Source: Thermoleophilia bacterium (GTDB lineage Bacteria > Actinomycetota > Thermoleophilia > Gaiellales > Gaiellaceae). Taken from it: 64,000 nt of DNA. Location of the stretch: assembly GCA_023382435.1 (NCBI GenBank), contig JAHDVS010000001.1:1-64000 (forward strand), given 5' to 3'. The translations under genes and the position numbers were made by a program. The notes under the pieces were generated by a model, which was not told the DNA's origin, searched no databases, and was given only the letters and a program-made list of their open reading frames with translations. Shown in pieces: positions 7,627 through 15,269 of this stretch; position 1 is the first letter of the stretch; each line of letters begins with the position of its first letter.

Positions 7627-8838
7627 ATGAGGCTGCTCGCGCTCGCGCTCGCGCTCGCCTCCCTCGCCCTCGCGGCGTGCGGTTCCTCGAGCCCGGAGAC
7701 CGGCGACCCGGCCGGGGCGGAGCCGGCCGCAATACACGAGGCTACGCCCACCGAGCAGGCCGCGACAACCGCGTCGACCGCAGCTGCGGATGACGCGCCG
7801 ACCGGGGAGGCACCGACCGAGACGGCCGCGCCGACGAAGCTCCGGCTCGTCGAGATCGTCTCGGGCCTCGACTCGCCCGTCCAGCTCGCGGCGGCGCCGG
7901 GCGAGCCGGAACGGCTCTACGTCGTCGAGCAGGCGGGCAGGATCCTGGTGCTCGAAGGCGGCGAGTTGCTCCCCACCGCCTTCCTCGATATCGAGGACCG
8001 CGTCGCGAGCGGCGGCGAGCAGGGGCTTCTGTCCGTCGCCTTCCACCCCGGCTACGCGACGAACCGGCTGTTCTACGTCAACTACACGGACGAGCGGGGC
8101 GACACCCGCGTCGCCGAGTACGAAGCGGCGCCGGGGGCCGAGCCGGTCGAGCGCCGGCAGCTGCTCCTCGTCGAGCAGCCGTACGAGAACCACAACGGCG
8201 GCCAGCTCGCCTTCGGCCCCGACGGCCTCCTCTACGTTGGCACGGGGGACGGGGGCGCCGGCGGCGACCCCGAGAACCGCGCGCAGGATCTCGCCTCCCC
8301 GCTCGGGAAGCTCCTCACCCTGGACGTCGATCGCGCGGGCGCGGAATGGGCGCTCGCGGGCTACGGGCTCCGCAACCCGTGGCGATTCTCGTTCGATCGG
8401 GAGACGGGAGATCTCTGGATCGCCGACGTGGGCCAGGACGCCTGGGAGGAGATCAACGTGACGCCGCGCTCGAGCCCCGGTCTCGAGAACTACGGCTGGG
8501 ACGCGTACGAGGGGCTCGCGCCGTTCGAGGACAAGGCGCCTGACGCCAGCGGGAAGCTGGTCTGGCCGATCCACGTCTACGGCCGCGAGGACGGCTGCTC
8601 GATCACGGGCGGCTTCGTCTACCGCGGCGCGGCGATCCCGACCGCGAGCGGCCGCTACTTCTTCGGCGACTACTGCAGCGGCCGGATCTGGAGCCTTCGC
8701 CTCGAGAGCGGCGAAGCGAAGGACGTGAGAGGCCACTCGATCGAGCTGAAGGATCTGACCTCGTTCGGAGAGGGCCTCGACGGGGAGCTCTACCTCGCCT
8801 CGCAAGACGGGTCTGTCTACCGCCTCGCGAGCGAGTAG
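7627..8838 (+). CDS. PQQ-dependent sugar dehydrogenase-like lipoprotein
   Basis: 403 residues. A lipoprotein signal peptide ends at LALAACGSSS, then a low-complexity Ala/Thr linker to about residue 68. The rest is a six-bladed beta-propeller of the soluble glucose/sorbosone dehydrogenase family, with the conserved ENHNGGQLAFGPDGLLYVG and GYGLRNPWRFSFDRETGDLWIADVGQ segments, and NYGWDAYEG. Homologues oxidise sugars at the cell surface using PQQ, but many actinobacterial members have unproven activity. The ATG at 7627 is 6 nt after a TACCGT hexamer (7615-7620), so the mRNA may be leaderless. The next gene starts 3 bp downstream. Confidence 0.85.
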   Translation: MRLLALALALASLALAACGSSSPETGDPAGAEPAAIHEATPTEQAATTASTAAADDAPTGEAPTETAAPTKLRLVEIVSGLDSPVQLAAAPGEPERLYVVEQAGRILVLEGGELLPTAFLDIEDRVASGGEQGLLSVAFHPGYATNRLFYVNYTDERGDTRVAEYEAAPGAEPVERRQLLLVEQPYENHNGGQLAFGPDGLLYVGTGDGGAGGDPENRAQDLASPLGKLLTLDVDRAGAEWALAGYGLRNPWRFSFDRETGDLWIADVGQDAWEEINVTPRSSPGLENYGWDAYEGLAPFEDKAPDASGKLVWPIHVYGREDGCSITGGFVYRGAAIPTASGRYFFGDYCSGRIWSLRLESGEAKDVRGHSIELKDLTSFGEGLDGELYLASQDGSVYRLASE

Positions 8839-8841
8839 GGC

Positions 8842-9417
8842 TTGGTCTCGCAAGCGCCCGACCTGATCGAGCCGCGGATCGGCTGGCGGGCCTGGGACGT
8901 CGTCGACCTCGACGGAGCGCTGCGGCTCTGCTCGCTCGCGTTCTGGACCGTGTGGTTGCCCCGCAGCGAGACTGCGGCGACGTGCCGGCGCACGCACGTC
9001 GAAGCGCCGCTCGCAGGGCTCCCCTGGCACGAGGCGCCGCGGGAGTCGTGCTCCTGCGGGATCCATGCGACACGGACGGCGGCCCGGACGCTCGAGTTCT
9101 CGCGCGGTGTCCCCCGGAAGCCCGACGCGGTGCATCGCATCGTCGGTCAGGTCTCCCTCTGGGGCCGGGTCGTCGAATGCGAGGACGGCTGGCGCGCCTC
9201 GCGCGCCTATCCCGCCCGGCTCCACGTCCCCGCCGCCGGCACCGGCCGGCGGCTCGCGCCGGGCGCGCTCGCCGCGGCACGGCTCCCGATCGAGACGGTC
9301 GCACGCGGCCTCGCCGACTACGGCGTTCCCGTCGACATCGTCGAGGCCGCCACGACGGGCGAGCTCGGACGGCGCCTGCGGGCCGGCCCCGCCCGACCGG
9401 CCGGCTACAGCAGGTAG
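8842..9417 (+). CDS. Hypothetical protein with C-x-C-G-I motif
   Basis: About 191 residues from a TTG only 3 bp after the dehydrogenase stop. The N-terminal half has Trp-rich conserved-looking text (IEPRIGWRAWDVVDLDG), then Cys48 and a C-S-C-G-I-H motif at residues 70-74, and a Val-rich strand (VGQVSLWGRVVEC). I have the impression of a recurrent actinobacterial family with P..C.CGIYA motifs, but know no function. The Cys residues might bind a metal. The end overlaps secG by 13 bp on the opposite strand. Confidence 0.55.
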   Translation: MVSQAPDLIEPRIGWRAWDVVDLDGALRLCSLAFWTVWLPRSETAATCRRTHVEAPLAGLPWHEAPRESCSCGIHATRTAARTLEFSRGVPRKPDAVHRIVGQVSLWGRVVECEDGWRASRAYPARLHVPAAGTGRRLAPGALAAARLPIETVARGLADYGVPVDIVEAATTGELGRRLRAGPARPAGYSR

Positions 9418-9623
9418 AAGAGGCCGATCGTGTTCGCGGCGAACACGACGCTCACGACCACGGTCAGCCGGGTCAGGTTGCGCTCGACGATGTGCTGGCC
9501 GCCGTGGGACATCGGCGTGAAGCCGAGCCCGCCGAAGCCCGCGTCGCGGCCCGAGTGCATGAGCACGAGCACGACGAGCGCGATCGACGTGAGGACGTGC
9601 CAGACCGACAGAGCACCGAGCAT
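9405..9623 (-). CDS. secG: Preprotein translocase subunit SecG
   Basis: 72 residues with two membrane helices (about 5-22 and 52-71) and the conserved cytoplasmic loop Ser-Gly-Arg-Asp-Ala-Gly-Phe-Gly-Gly-Leu-Gly. SecG is the small subunit of the SecYEG channel and assists SecA-driven export. A TATCCT hexamer at 9630-9635 ends 6 nt before the ATG, pointing to a leaderless mRNA. Confidence 0.92.
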   Translation of the reverse strand: MLGALSVWHVLTSIALVVLVLMHSGRDAGFGGLGFTPMSHGGQHIVERNLTRLTVVVSVVFAANTIGLFYLL

Positions 9624-9656
9624 GCGGCCAGGATACCGGCTCGGGACAGCGGCCCG

Positions 9657-10568
9657 CTAGCGGAGCCTGCTCACCTCGAGCCCGCTCCGGGCCCCCGCGT
9701 GGTCGACCTGGATCGTCGTGTGGCCGAGCCCGAAGTCCTCCCTGAGCAGGCGCTCGAGCTCGAGCCGGATCCGGTGGCAGTCCGCTCCCGGCTCGACGAG
9801 CACGTGCGCGCTGAGCGCGGGGAACCCGGAGGTGATCGTCCAGATGTGGAGATCGTGCACGTCCACGACACCGCCCACCTGCGCGAGCCGCCGGCCCACG
9901 TCGCCGGGATCGACGCCCTCGGGAGCAGCCTCGAGCAGGATCCGGGTTGCATCCCGGAGAATCGTCCATGCGCTCGCGAGCACGAGCAGGCCGATCACGA
10001 GGCCGGCAATCGGATCGGCCCGCGTCCAGCCGGTCGCAAGGACTGCCGCCGCGGCCGCGATCACCCCGAACGAGCCGAGCGCGTCGGCGACGACGTGGCG
10101 AAACGCGGCGTCCACGTTGAGGCTCTCGCGCCGCGAGCGGAGGAGCACGCCGCCGGCCGCCAGGTTGACCGCGAGGCCGACGATCGCGATCGCGAGCATC
10201 CAGCCGCCGAGAACGTCGGGAGGGTCGGATAGCCGGCGCCCGGCCTCGACGAACACCCAGATCGAGATCGCCACGAGGGTGACGCCGTTTGCGAGCGCCG
10301 CGAGGATCTCGGCCCTGCGGTAGCCGAACGTCTTCTGTGCGGTCGGCGGGCGGGCCGCGAGCCACGCCGCGAACAGCGCGAGCGCAAGCGAGACGTTGTC
10401 GGAAAGCATGTGTCCCGCGTCGGCGAGCAGGGCGAGGCTGCCCGTCAGGATGCCGCCGACCGCCTCGACGGCCGTGTAGGCGGCGGTCAGGACGAGCGCG
10501 GCGGCGAGCGCGCGCCCGCCGCGGATCGCGCCGGCTCCGTGCCCGTGCGGGTGCGCGTGGTCGTGCAT
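9657..10568 (-). CDS. Cation diffusion facilitator (CzcD-like) metal exporter
   Basis: 303 residues. The N-terminus is His-rich (MHDHAHPHGHG). Six membrane helices follow, with the HxxxD pattern LADAGHMLSDN in helix 2 and FRHVVADALGS in helix 5 that form the zinc transport site. A cytoplasmic domain at about 215-303 contains VHDLHIWTITSG, the conserved CDF C-terminal motif. It exports Zn2+ or related divalent metals in exchange for protons. Its ATG overlaps the stop of the glycosyltransferase gene by one base (TGATG), so translation is coupled. Confidence 0.93.
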   Translation of the reverse strand: MHDHAHPHGHGAGAIRGGRALAAALVLTAAYTAVEAVGGILTGSLALLADAGHMLSDNVSLALALFAAWLAARPPTAQKTFGYRRAEILAALANGVTLVAISIWVFVEAGRRLSDPPDVLGGWMLAIAIVGLAVNLAAGGVLLRSRRESLNVDAAFRHVVADALGSFGVIAAAAAVLATGWTRADPIAGLVIGLLVLASAWTILRDATRILLEAAPEGVDPGDVGRRLAQVGGVVDVHDLHIWTITSGFPALSAHVLVEPGADCHRIRLELERLLREDFGLGHTTIQVDHAGARSGLEVSRLR

Positions 10569-11596
10569 CACCGCCGCCGCCCGGCGGCCCGCTCGAGCAC
10601 GTCCGCGATCCGGGCGGCCTGGCGGACGACGTCGTGCTCCGCGGCGGCGACCCGGGCCGCGAGGTTCGGCGTGGGTAGCTCGGCCGCCTCGCGGAGCCCG
10701 GCCTCGATCGACTCGACGCTGAGCGGATCGACGAGGACACCGGCGCCGGGCGGCACGAACTCGGGCGGTCCGCCGATCCGGGTCGCCACCACGGATCGCT
10801 CGCTCGCCATCGCCTCGAGCAACGTCTGGCCGAACGGCTCGATCGTGCTCGGCAGGGCGAGCACGTCGCAGGCGGCGATCCACTCCGCAACCCGGGGGTG
10901 CGGCACCCTGCCGGCCAGGCGGACGCCCGGACGCCCGGCCGCGAGCGAGCGCAGCGGCCCGTCGCCGACCAGGGCAAGCTGGCCGCCGCCGAGCCGCTCG
11001 TGGGCCTCGAGCAGCCTGCGCACGTTCTTGCGCTCGTCGAGCGTGCCCACGAACACGAAGAACGGGCCGTCGCCGTTCCAGCCGAGCAGCGCGCGCGCCT
11101 CGGTCGCGTTGCGCCCGCGGAAGCGCCGCAGATCGACGCCGCAGTCGATCACCTCCACCCGATCCCGCAGCTCCGGCAGCGCGAGCACGAGCTCCCGGCG
11201 CAGGTAGTCGGAGACCGCGACGACCGCAGCGGCCCGGCGGACAGCCAACCGCGTCGCCGCCCGCACGCCCGGGATCGCGCCGATGTTGCGCACGTCGCGC
11301 CCGTGAGCCGTCAGCACGAGCGCGGCGCGGGAGGCGAGCGCGGCCACCGCGGCGAGCGCCCCGGCGGGAACGAGGAAGTGCGCGTAGACGACGTGCGGGC
11401 GGAAGCTGCGGGCCTTGCCGAAAGCGTCCCGGCCGAGCTCGACGTACTTCGTCCGGGAGCCGCCGCGGTGGTCGATCACCGCGCGCTCGACCTCGTGACC
11501 CTGCGCGAGCAGTTCCCGCTCCACCTGCGCGACGAACACACCGAGATCAGGATCGGACCGGCCGGGGTACATCTGGGAGACGAGCAGGATCCGCAC
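10568..11596 (-). CDS. Glycosyltransferase family 4 protein
   Basis: 342 residues from a GTG at 11596, chosen because VRILLVSQMYPGRSDPDLGVFV is the first Rossmann strand of the fold. The donor-binding half shows FFVFVGTLDERKNVRRLLEA and the E-x7-E region STIEPFGQTLLEAMA of GT4 enzymes (GT-B fold). These transfer a sugar from a nucleotide-sugar donor to a lipid, glycan or small thiol precursor. The acceptor is unknown. It precedes the CDF exporter in a two-gene operon. Confidence 0.88.
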   Translation of the reverse strand: MRILLVSQMYPGRSDPDLGVFVAQVERELLAQGHEVERAVIDHRGGSRTKYVELGRDAFGKARSFRPHVVYAHFLVPAGALAAVAALASRAALVLTAHGRDVRNIGAIPGVRAATRLAVRRAAAVVAVSDYLRRELVLALPELRDRVEVIDCGVDLRRFRGRNATEARALLGWNGDGPFFVFVGTLDERKNVRRLLEAHERLGGGQLALVGDGPLRSLAAGRPGVRLAGRVPHPRVAEWIAACDVLALPSTIEPFGQTLLEAMASERSVVATRIGGPPEFVPPGAGVLVDPLSVESIEAGLREAAELPTPNLAARVAAAEHDVVRQAARIADVLERAAGRRR

Positions 11597-11647
11597 GGCC
11601 TCATTCTGCTCCGGCTGCCGGCTCCGCGCGAGCGGAGGCGGGCCCGG

Positions 11648-11800
11648 GTGCATGAGGAGGCCGAGATCGAGATCGAGCCGCTCGAGGAGCATGACCTCGA
11701 CGCCGCCGACCGTGTCTTCCGCCTCGCGTCCCGGCCACAGCCGTCCCGGGACCCACGTTCTCGACAAGTGGCGGTAGCGCGCCGCCTCCGTTTCCCCTAA
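11648..11800 (+). pseudogene. Possible relic of a GNAT acetyltransferase gene
   Basis: A forward frame reads EAEIEIEPLEEHDLDAADRV and then FRLA, which looks like the beta1-alpha1 start of GNAT proteins (IRPLEERDLPAADRVFRLAF). After about 25 residues the similarity stops and the frame ends at 11800, so no acetyl-CoA site exists. It fills the 215 bp gap between the glycosyltransferase and the DUF4333 lipoprotein. The inference rests on one short motif. Confidence 0.3.
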
Positions 11801-11811
11801 GATCCCGCCTG

Positions 11812-12126
11812 ATGTTCCGTCGCCGCCTCGTCCTCCTCGCGCTGCCGCTGAGCCTCGGCCTGGCCGCGTGCGGCGGCAGCCTCACGATCGGCGAGATCGA
11901 GGACAAGCTGAACGAGCAGGTTCCGGAGAAGGTCGCCGAGACGGGCGTCGCGGTCTCCGCCGTCGACTGCCCGGATGACGCCTCCGTCGACGTCGGCAGC
12001 ACGTTCGAGTGCGACGTCACGGCCGTCGAGGCGGGGCAGGACGTGATCTACACCGCCACGGTCACGGTCGCCAGCGAGAGCTCCGTCGAGTGGGAGCTCA
12101 CCGCCGTGCGGCCCGCCGACGGGTAG
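11812..12126 (+). CDS. DUF4333 domain lipoprotein
   Basis: 104 residues. A signal peptide ends in the lipobox LGLAACGG. The body matches DUF4333, a small actinobacterial surface domain with one conserved disulfide (here AVDCPDDAS and FECDVTA). The function is unknown. A TAAGAT hexamer at 11798-11803 lies 8 nt before the ATG with no ribosome site, so the mRNA may be leaderless. Intergenic 12127-12259 after it holds an 18 bp palindrome and the tRNA-Thr promoter. Confidence 0.8.
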   Translation: MFRRRLVLLALPLSLGLAACGGSLTIGEIEDKLNEQVPEKVAETGVAVSAVDCPDDASVDVGSTFECDVTAVEAGQDVIYTATVTVASESSVEWELTAVRPADG

Positions 12127-12163
12127 CGCCGCGGCCCCTCGCCGCGCGCCCGGCCCCGGTGGG

Positions 12164-12181
12164 CTGGTCGAGCTCGACCAG
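12164..12181. repeat. Perfect 18 bp palindrome
   Basis: CTGGTCGAG joined directly to CTCGACCAG without a loop, 37 bp downstream of the DUF4333 gene. The lack of a loop argues against a terminator and suits a dimeric protein site, but no regulated gene is obvious. Confidence 0.5.
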
Positions 12182-12259
12182 GGGGATTCGCGCAAGGCGG
12201 CTTCGAGCCGACCCCGATGTATCGCCAGGGGATCCGGGCTCGGCTACCGTGACGGGCAC

Positions 12260-12332
12260 GCCGGTGTAGCTCAACAGGTAGAGCAGCGCCCTTGTAAGGC
12301 GAAGGTTGGAGGTTCGAGTCCTCTCACCGGCT
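12260..12332 (+). tRNA. tRNA-Thr (anticodon TGT)
   Basis: Acceptor GCCGGTG pairs with CACCGGC, D-arm TAGCTCAACAGGTAGAGCA, anticodon loop CTTGTAA, T-arm GGAGGTTCGAGTCCTCT. CCA is not encoded. A TACCGT hexamer at 12245-12250 is the likely -10 element. Confidence 0.95.
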
Positions 12333-12345
12333 CCTGGGCCCGCGC

Positions 12346-12386
12346 GTAGGGGCGGGTCCTGACCCGCCCGGGTCCTGACCCGCCCG
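12346..12386. repeat. Palindromic intergenic element, copy E, with a 16 bp tandem duplication
   Basis: Starts GTAGGGGCGGGT and forms the hairpin GGGCGGGT-CCTG-ACCCGCCC. The 16 bp unit CGGGTCCTGACCCGCC is then repeated once in tandem (12353-12368 and 12369-12384). It belongs to the same GTAGGGGC...GCCCC family seen at 14929, 23616, 29084 and 62413. It lies between tRNA-Thr and the stop of the sigma factor gene and may serve as a bidirectional terminator. Confidence 0.6.
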
Positions 12387-13049
12387 TTACAGGAGCACCT
12401 GGCGCTCGGCCTGGTGGGCGAGCACCTTGCGCTTCACGCGCTGGAGCGCGTTGTCGACCGTCTTCGTGTCGCACCCCAGCTCCTCGGCCATCTGCTCGTA
12501 GGAGAGGCCCTCGAGGTAGAGGCGCAGCGCCTCGGACTCGAGCCTCGAGAGACCGGTGCCGAGGGCGAAGACGAGGCTCTGGAGCTCCTCGGTCGAGATC
12601 ACGCAGATGGCCGGGTCGTCGACCCCGGGGCCGGCGAGCGCGTCGCCGACGGTGACGTCCGAGTCGTCCTGGCCGGCCGGCGTCTGGCTGAACGACACGT
12701 ACGTGTTCAGCGGCGCGTGCTTGAAGCGGGTCGCGGTCTTGATCGCGGTGATGATCTGGCGGGTGATGCACAGTTCGGCGAAGCTGCGAAACGTCGTCTC
12801 CTTGTCGGAGCGGAAGTCGCGCACCGCCTTGTAAAGACCGATCAGCCCCTCCTGGATCAGATCCTCGGAGTCGCCGCCGGCGATGAAGTACGAGCTCGCC
12901 TTCAGCCGGACGAAGCCTGTGTAGCGGCGGATCAACGCGTCCAGCGCATGGTCGTCGCCGTTGCGCGCCTTGATCACGAGATGGAGATCCTCAACCTCGC
13001 GTTGAGCTTTAGTAGCGAGCTGCGTTGCCGTGAGCTGGCGTTGAGGCAC
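12387..13049 (-). CDS. RNA polymerase sigma factor, SigH/sigma-30 type
   Basis: 220 residues, GTG start 7 bp after GGGAGG. Region 2 is seen in ALIRRYTGFVRLKASSYF, SEDLIQEGLIGLYKAVRDF and TFRSFAELCITRQIITAIK. Region 4 is at the C-terminus (LSRLESEALRLYLEGLSYEQ, CDTKTVDNALQRVKRKVLAH). The layout is that of the stationary-phase/sporulation SigH group, not of a short ECF factor. A near-consensus promoter precedes it with a leader of about 75 nt, so its expression may be driven by the housekeeping sigma factor. No anti-sigma gene is adjacent. Confidence 0.9.
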   Translation of the reverse strand: MPQRQLTATQLATKAQREVEDLHLVIKARNGDDHALDALIRRYTGFVRLKASSYFIAGGDSEDLIQEGLIGLYKAVRDFRSDKETTFRSFAELCITRQIITAIKTATRFKHAPLNTYVSFSQTPAGQDDSDVTVGDALAGPGVDDPAICVISTEELQSLVFALGTGLSRLESEALRLYLEGLSYEQMAEELGCDTKTVDNALQRVKRKVLAHQAERQVLL

Positions 13050-13130
13050 CGGATCCTCCCTCTTCGCGGACGATCGAGCGTCGGGACCGCCCGTCCCATC
13101 GAGTTATCTCACCCTCTACTTGAGGTCATG

Positions 13131-13159
13131 ACCATAGCAGGCTCTGCAGGAAACTTCAA
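13131..13159 (-). promoter_or_regulatory. Sigma-70-type promoter of the SigH-like gene
   Basis: TTGAAG (13159-13154), a 17 bp spacer, then TATGGT (13136-13131) on the minus strand, about 80 bp before the start codon. Confidence 0.6.
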
Positions 13160-13223
13160 GGTTGTTGGCGTTGGTTCAACATGATCGGAATGAAATGCCT
13201 CGGGGCTGAGTCGCGCGGCTGTC

Positions 13224-13251
13224 TTGACTGCGATCGGCGCGGCCGTATAGC
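13224..13251 (+). promoter_or_regulatory. Near-consensus promoter reading into a truncated secreted-protein stump
   Basis: TTGACT, 16 bp, TATAGC, ending 8 nt before a GTG-ATG pair at 13260. This is one of the best promoter matches in the window, but it drives only a short stump. Confidence 0.55.
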
Positions 13252-13259
13252 TTCCGAAC

Positions 13260-13352
13260 GTGATGCGGCGACGCCCCGTGGCCGCCGTCCCGCTCGGGCT
13301 CGCCCTCGTCGTGGCGGGCGGCGCCAGCGGCGCGGGAAGCGGGGCCGGTCGC
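13260..13352 (+). pseudogene. Signal-peptide stump of a lost secreted protein
   Basis: The frame starts MMRRRPVAAVPLGLALVV and then AGGASGAG, a typical export signal with a basic n-region and hydrophobic core. After about 30 residues it enters the palindromic element copy A and becomes low-complexity Arg/Pro/Ser text that runs into the oppositely oriented amidase gene. A good promoter lies just upstream. I infer that the body of a secreted protein gene has been lost. Confidence 0.4.
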
Positions 13353-13415
13353 GGCCGGACAAGTCCTGTCCCTACACGTCGCGACCGATCCCGGCCAGCG
13401 GTTTCCGATCGAACG
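13352..13415. repeat. Composite intergenic element, copy A (diverged)
   Basis: CGGCCGGACAAGTCCTGTCC is a decayed version of the palindrome in copy C, and is followed by CCTACACGTCGCGACCGATC and CCGGCCAGCGG, the 3' module shared with copies B and C. The module contains the short palindrome GTCGCGAC. Confidence 0.6.
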
Positions 13416-13456
13416 CGGCCGAATCGCCCGGAATCGCGGCCTCCAACATCACGCCC

Positions 13457-14869
13457 TCAGAGCGGCGGGCGGCGGTGGGCCCACGGGCGCACGCGCTCGA
13501 GCGCGGCGCCGATCCGCAGCGCCTCGTCGTCGCGGTAGCGGCGGGCGACGATCTGCAGCCCGATCGGGAGGCCGTCGGAGCTCCAGCCGGCCGGGACGCT
13601 CAGCACCGGGCACTGGCTGACGAAGTTGAACTGCGAGGTGATGTCGAGGCCGTGGTAGAGCCCGTCGCCGCGGTCTCTGTAGTAGACGAAGTCGTCCTGG
13701 TCGACGGGCGGCGCGGGACGGGACATCGTCGGCACGAGCAGAGCGTCGAAGCGCTCGAGGATCGGCCGCAGGCTCTCCCACTGGCGGGTGCGCAGGAACT
13801 CGATCCGTTTGAACTCGACGGCGCCGAGCGCGAGCCCGTCGTCCATCAGCGCGACGACACGCGGGTCGATCCGGTCTCTGAACTCCTCGAGCTTGTCCCC
13901 GAAGATCGCGGCCAGGTAGACGCCCCAGTGGGCGACCCACGCGTCCGGGATCTCGCGCGTCCAGCCGAGATCCACCTCCTCGACGACCGCGCCCGCGCCC
14001 GCGAGCGCCTCGGCCGCCTCGCGCACGGCCGCCTCCGTCTCGGGATCGATCGCGTAGCAGCCGAGGTCGACGTCGAGCGCGAGCCGCAACCCCGAGGGGT
14101 CCGGGTCGAGCGGCGCGGCCAGGTCGAGCGGCGGCGCGAGCGACATGATGTCCCGCTCGTCCGGCCCCTGGGCGACCGAGAGGAACAGCCGCGCGTCGTC
14201 GACCGTGCGCGCGAGCGGCCCGAAGTGCTGGATCGTGTCGAACTGGGTCGGCAGGAAATCGAGCGGGATCCGCCCGAAGCTCGGCTTCAGCCCGACCAGG
14301 CCCGACCACGAGGCGGGGATCCGCACCGACCCGCCCATGTCCGTCCCCTCGGCGAGCGGCACGCAGCCGGACGCGACCGCCGCGCCCGACCCCCCGGACG
14401 AGCCGCCGGGCGTGCGCTCGGGATTCCAGGGGTTGCGGGTGACGCCCCAGAGCGGGCTCTCCGTGAAGCTCGAGTACGCGAACTCGGGAGTCGTCGTCTT
14501 GCCGACCATGATCGCCCCGGCGCCGAGCAGCGTGTCCACGATCGCCGCGCTGCGCTCGGGCACCCAGTGCTCGAATGCGAACGAGCCCATCGTCGTACGT
14601 TTGCCCCTGGTCGGCGTCAGGTCCTTGATCGCGAGCGGCACGCCGTGCAGCGGCCCGAGCGCCGAGCCGTCCCGCACCGCCCGCTCCGCCGCGCGCGCCC
14701 GCTCGAGCGCCTCCTCCGGGTAGACGAAGCAGAAGCAGTTGAGGACCGGGTTGACCTGCTCGATCCGCGCGAGGCTGTTTTCGACGACCTCGACCGGGGA
14801 GAGCTCGCCCGCCCGGATCAGCCGGGCGAGCTCGGCCGCGGGCGTGTAGCAGAGGTCGAGGTCGGGCAC
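13457..14869 (-). CDS. Amidase signature family protein
   Basis: 470 residues from a GTG at 14869; the frame stays open for 50 more codons but that stretch lies in repeat copy B. The Ser-cisSer-Lys triad is visible: Lys in LAIKDLTPTRGKRT and the two serines in GGSSGGSGAAVASG followed by GTDMGGSVRIPAS. The order and spacing match amidases such as GatA relatives, but no gatB/gatC neighbours exist, so it is more likely a catabolic or aryl-amide hydrolase. TAGAAT (14882-14877) lies 7 nt before the start with no ribosome site. Confidence 0.88.
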   Translation of the reverse strand: MPDLDLCYTPAAELARLIRAGELSPVEVVENSLARIEQVNPVLNCFCFVYPEEALERARAAERAVRDGSALGPLHGVPLAIKDLTPTRGKRTTMGSFAFEHWVPERSAAIVDTLLGAGAIMVGKTTTPEFAYSSFTESPLWGVTRNPWNPERTPGGSSGGSGAAVASGCVPLAEGTDMGGSVRIPASWSGLVGLKPSFGRIPLDFLPTQFDTIQHFGPLARTVDDARLFLSVAQGPDERDIMSLAPPLDLAAPLDPDPSGLRLALDVDLGCYAIDPETEAAVREAAEALAGAGAVVEEVDLGWTREIPDAWVAHWGVYLAAIFGDKLEEFRDRIDPRVVALMDDGLALGAVEFKRIEFLRTRQWESLRPILERFDALLVPTMSRPAPPVDQDDFVYYRDRGDGLYHGLDITSQFNFVSQCPVLSVPAGWSSDGLPIGLQIVARRYRDDEALRIGAALERVRPWAHRRPPL

Positions 14870-14887
14870 CGGCCGGATTCTAGTGCT

Positions 14888-15055
14888 GCGTCTTGCAACG
14901 TCGGGCTGGAAACGCAGGGAAGGTGTAAGGGGCGGGACTCGTCCCGCCCCTACGAATGCGAGCACCGGAAAACGAGACGGGTTGAGGGTGGGCGGTGACA
15001 CCCCCACGTCGGTCGTCACGACCGAACCCGGCCGGCGGTTCCCGATCGAACGTCT
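14888..15055. repeat. Composite intergenic element, copy B (long form)
   Basis: The parts in order are: GCGTCTTGCAACGTCG; a palindrome GGGGCGGGAC-TC-GTCCCGCCCC (14929-14950) followed by TACG; GGAAAACGAGACGGGTTGAG; and the 3' module from 15005, which contains CGGTCGT-C-ACGACCG and CCCGGCCGGCGG. All parts have counterparts in copy C at 23583. It lies in the amidase upstream region, beginning 6 bp beyond the amidase -10 hexamer. Confidence 0.7.
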
Positions 15056-15092
15056 CGAGAGACAGCACGAGGCGGTCCGGCCTGCCGGCGAG

Positions 15093-15269
15093 CTAGCCCC
15101 GCCCGAGCAGGCCGAGCGACAGGCGCCGCAGCCGCCCGCGGCGGCACGCCTCGCGCTCGAGGAACTCGCGCTGCTCCGCTTCGCGCAGGGCGATGCGCTC
15201 CCGGAGCAGACGCTTGACCTCGGCCCACTCCGCTCGCTCTTCAGGAGTCGGTTCCTTCTTCCTCGTCAT
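15093..15269 (-). CDS. Small charged hypothetical protein (58 aa)
   Basis: ATG at 15269, 58 residues: a Lys/Glu-rich helical N-terminus (MTRKKEPTPEERAEWAEVKR) and an Arg-rich end (RRGRLRRLSLGLLGRG). Its start lies inside the preceding small frame, overlapping it by 29 bp. Nothing is known about it; the codon pattern and helical heptad-like spacing make it a plausible gene, but short GC-rich frames can arise by chance. Confidence 0.35.
   Translation of the reverse strand: MTRKKEPTPEERAEWAEVKRLLRERIALREAEQREFLEREACRRGRLRRLSLGLLGRG

Noticed and set aside
14870-15019. 50-codon upstream extension of the amidase
   Set aside because: It lies in repeat element B, has no family similarity, and a -10-like hexamer sits just before GTG 14869.
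12347-15054. CRISPR-like array made from the repeated GC palindromes
   Set aside because: The copies are not regularly spaced, vary in order of parts, and no cas genes are near.
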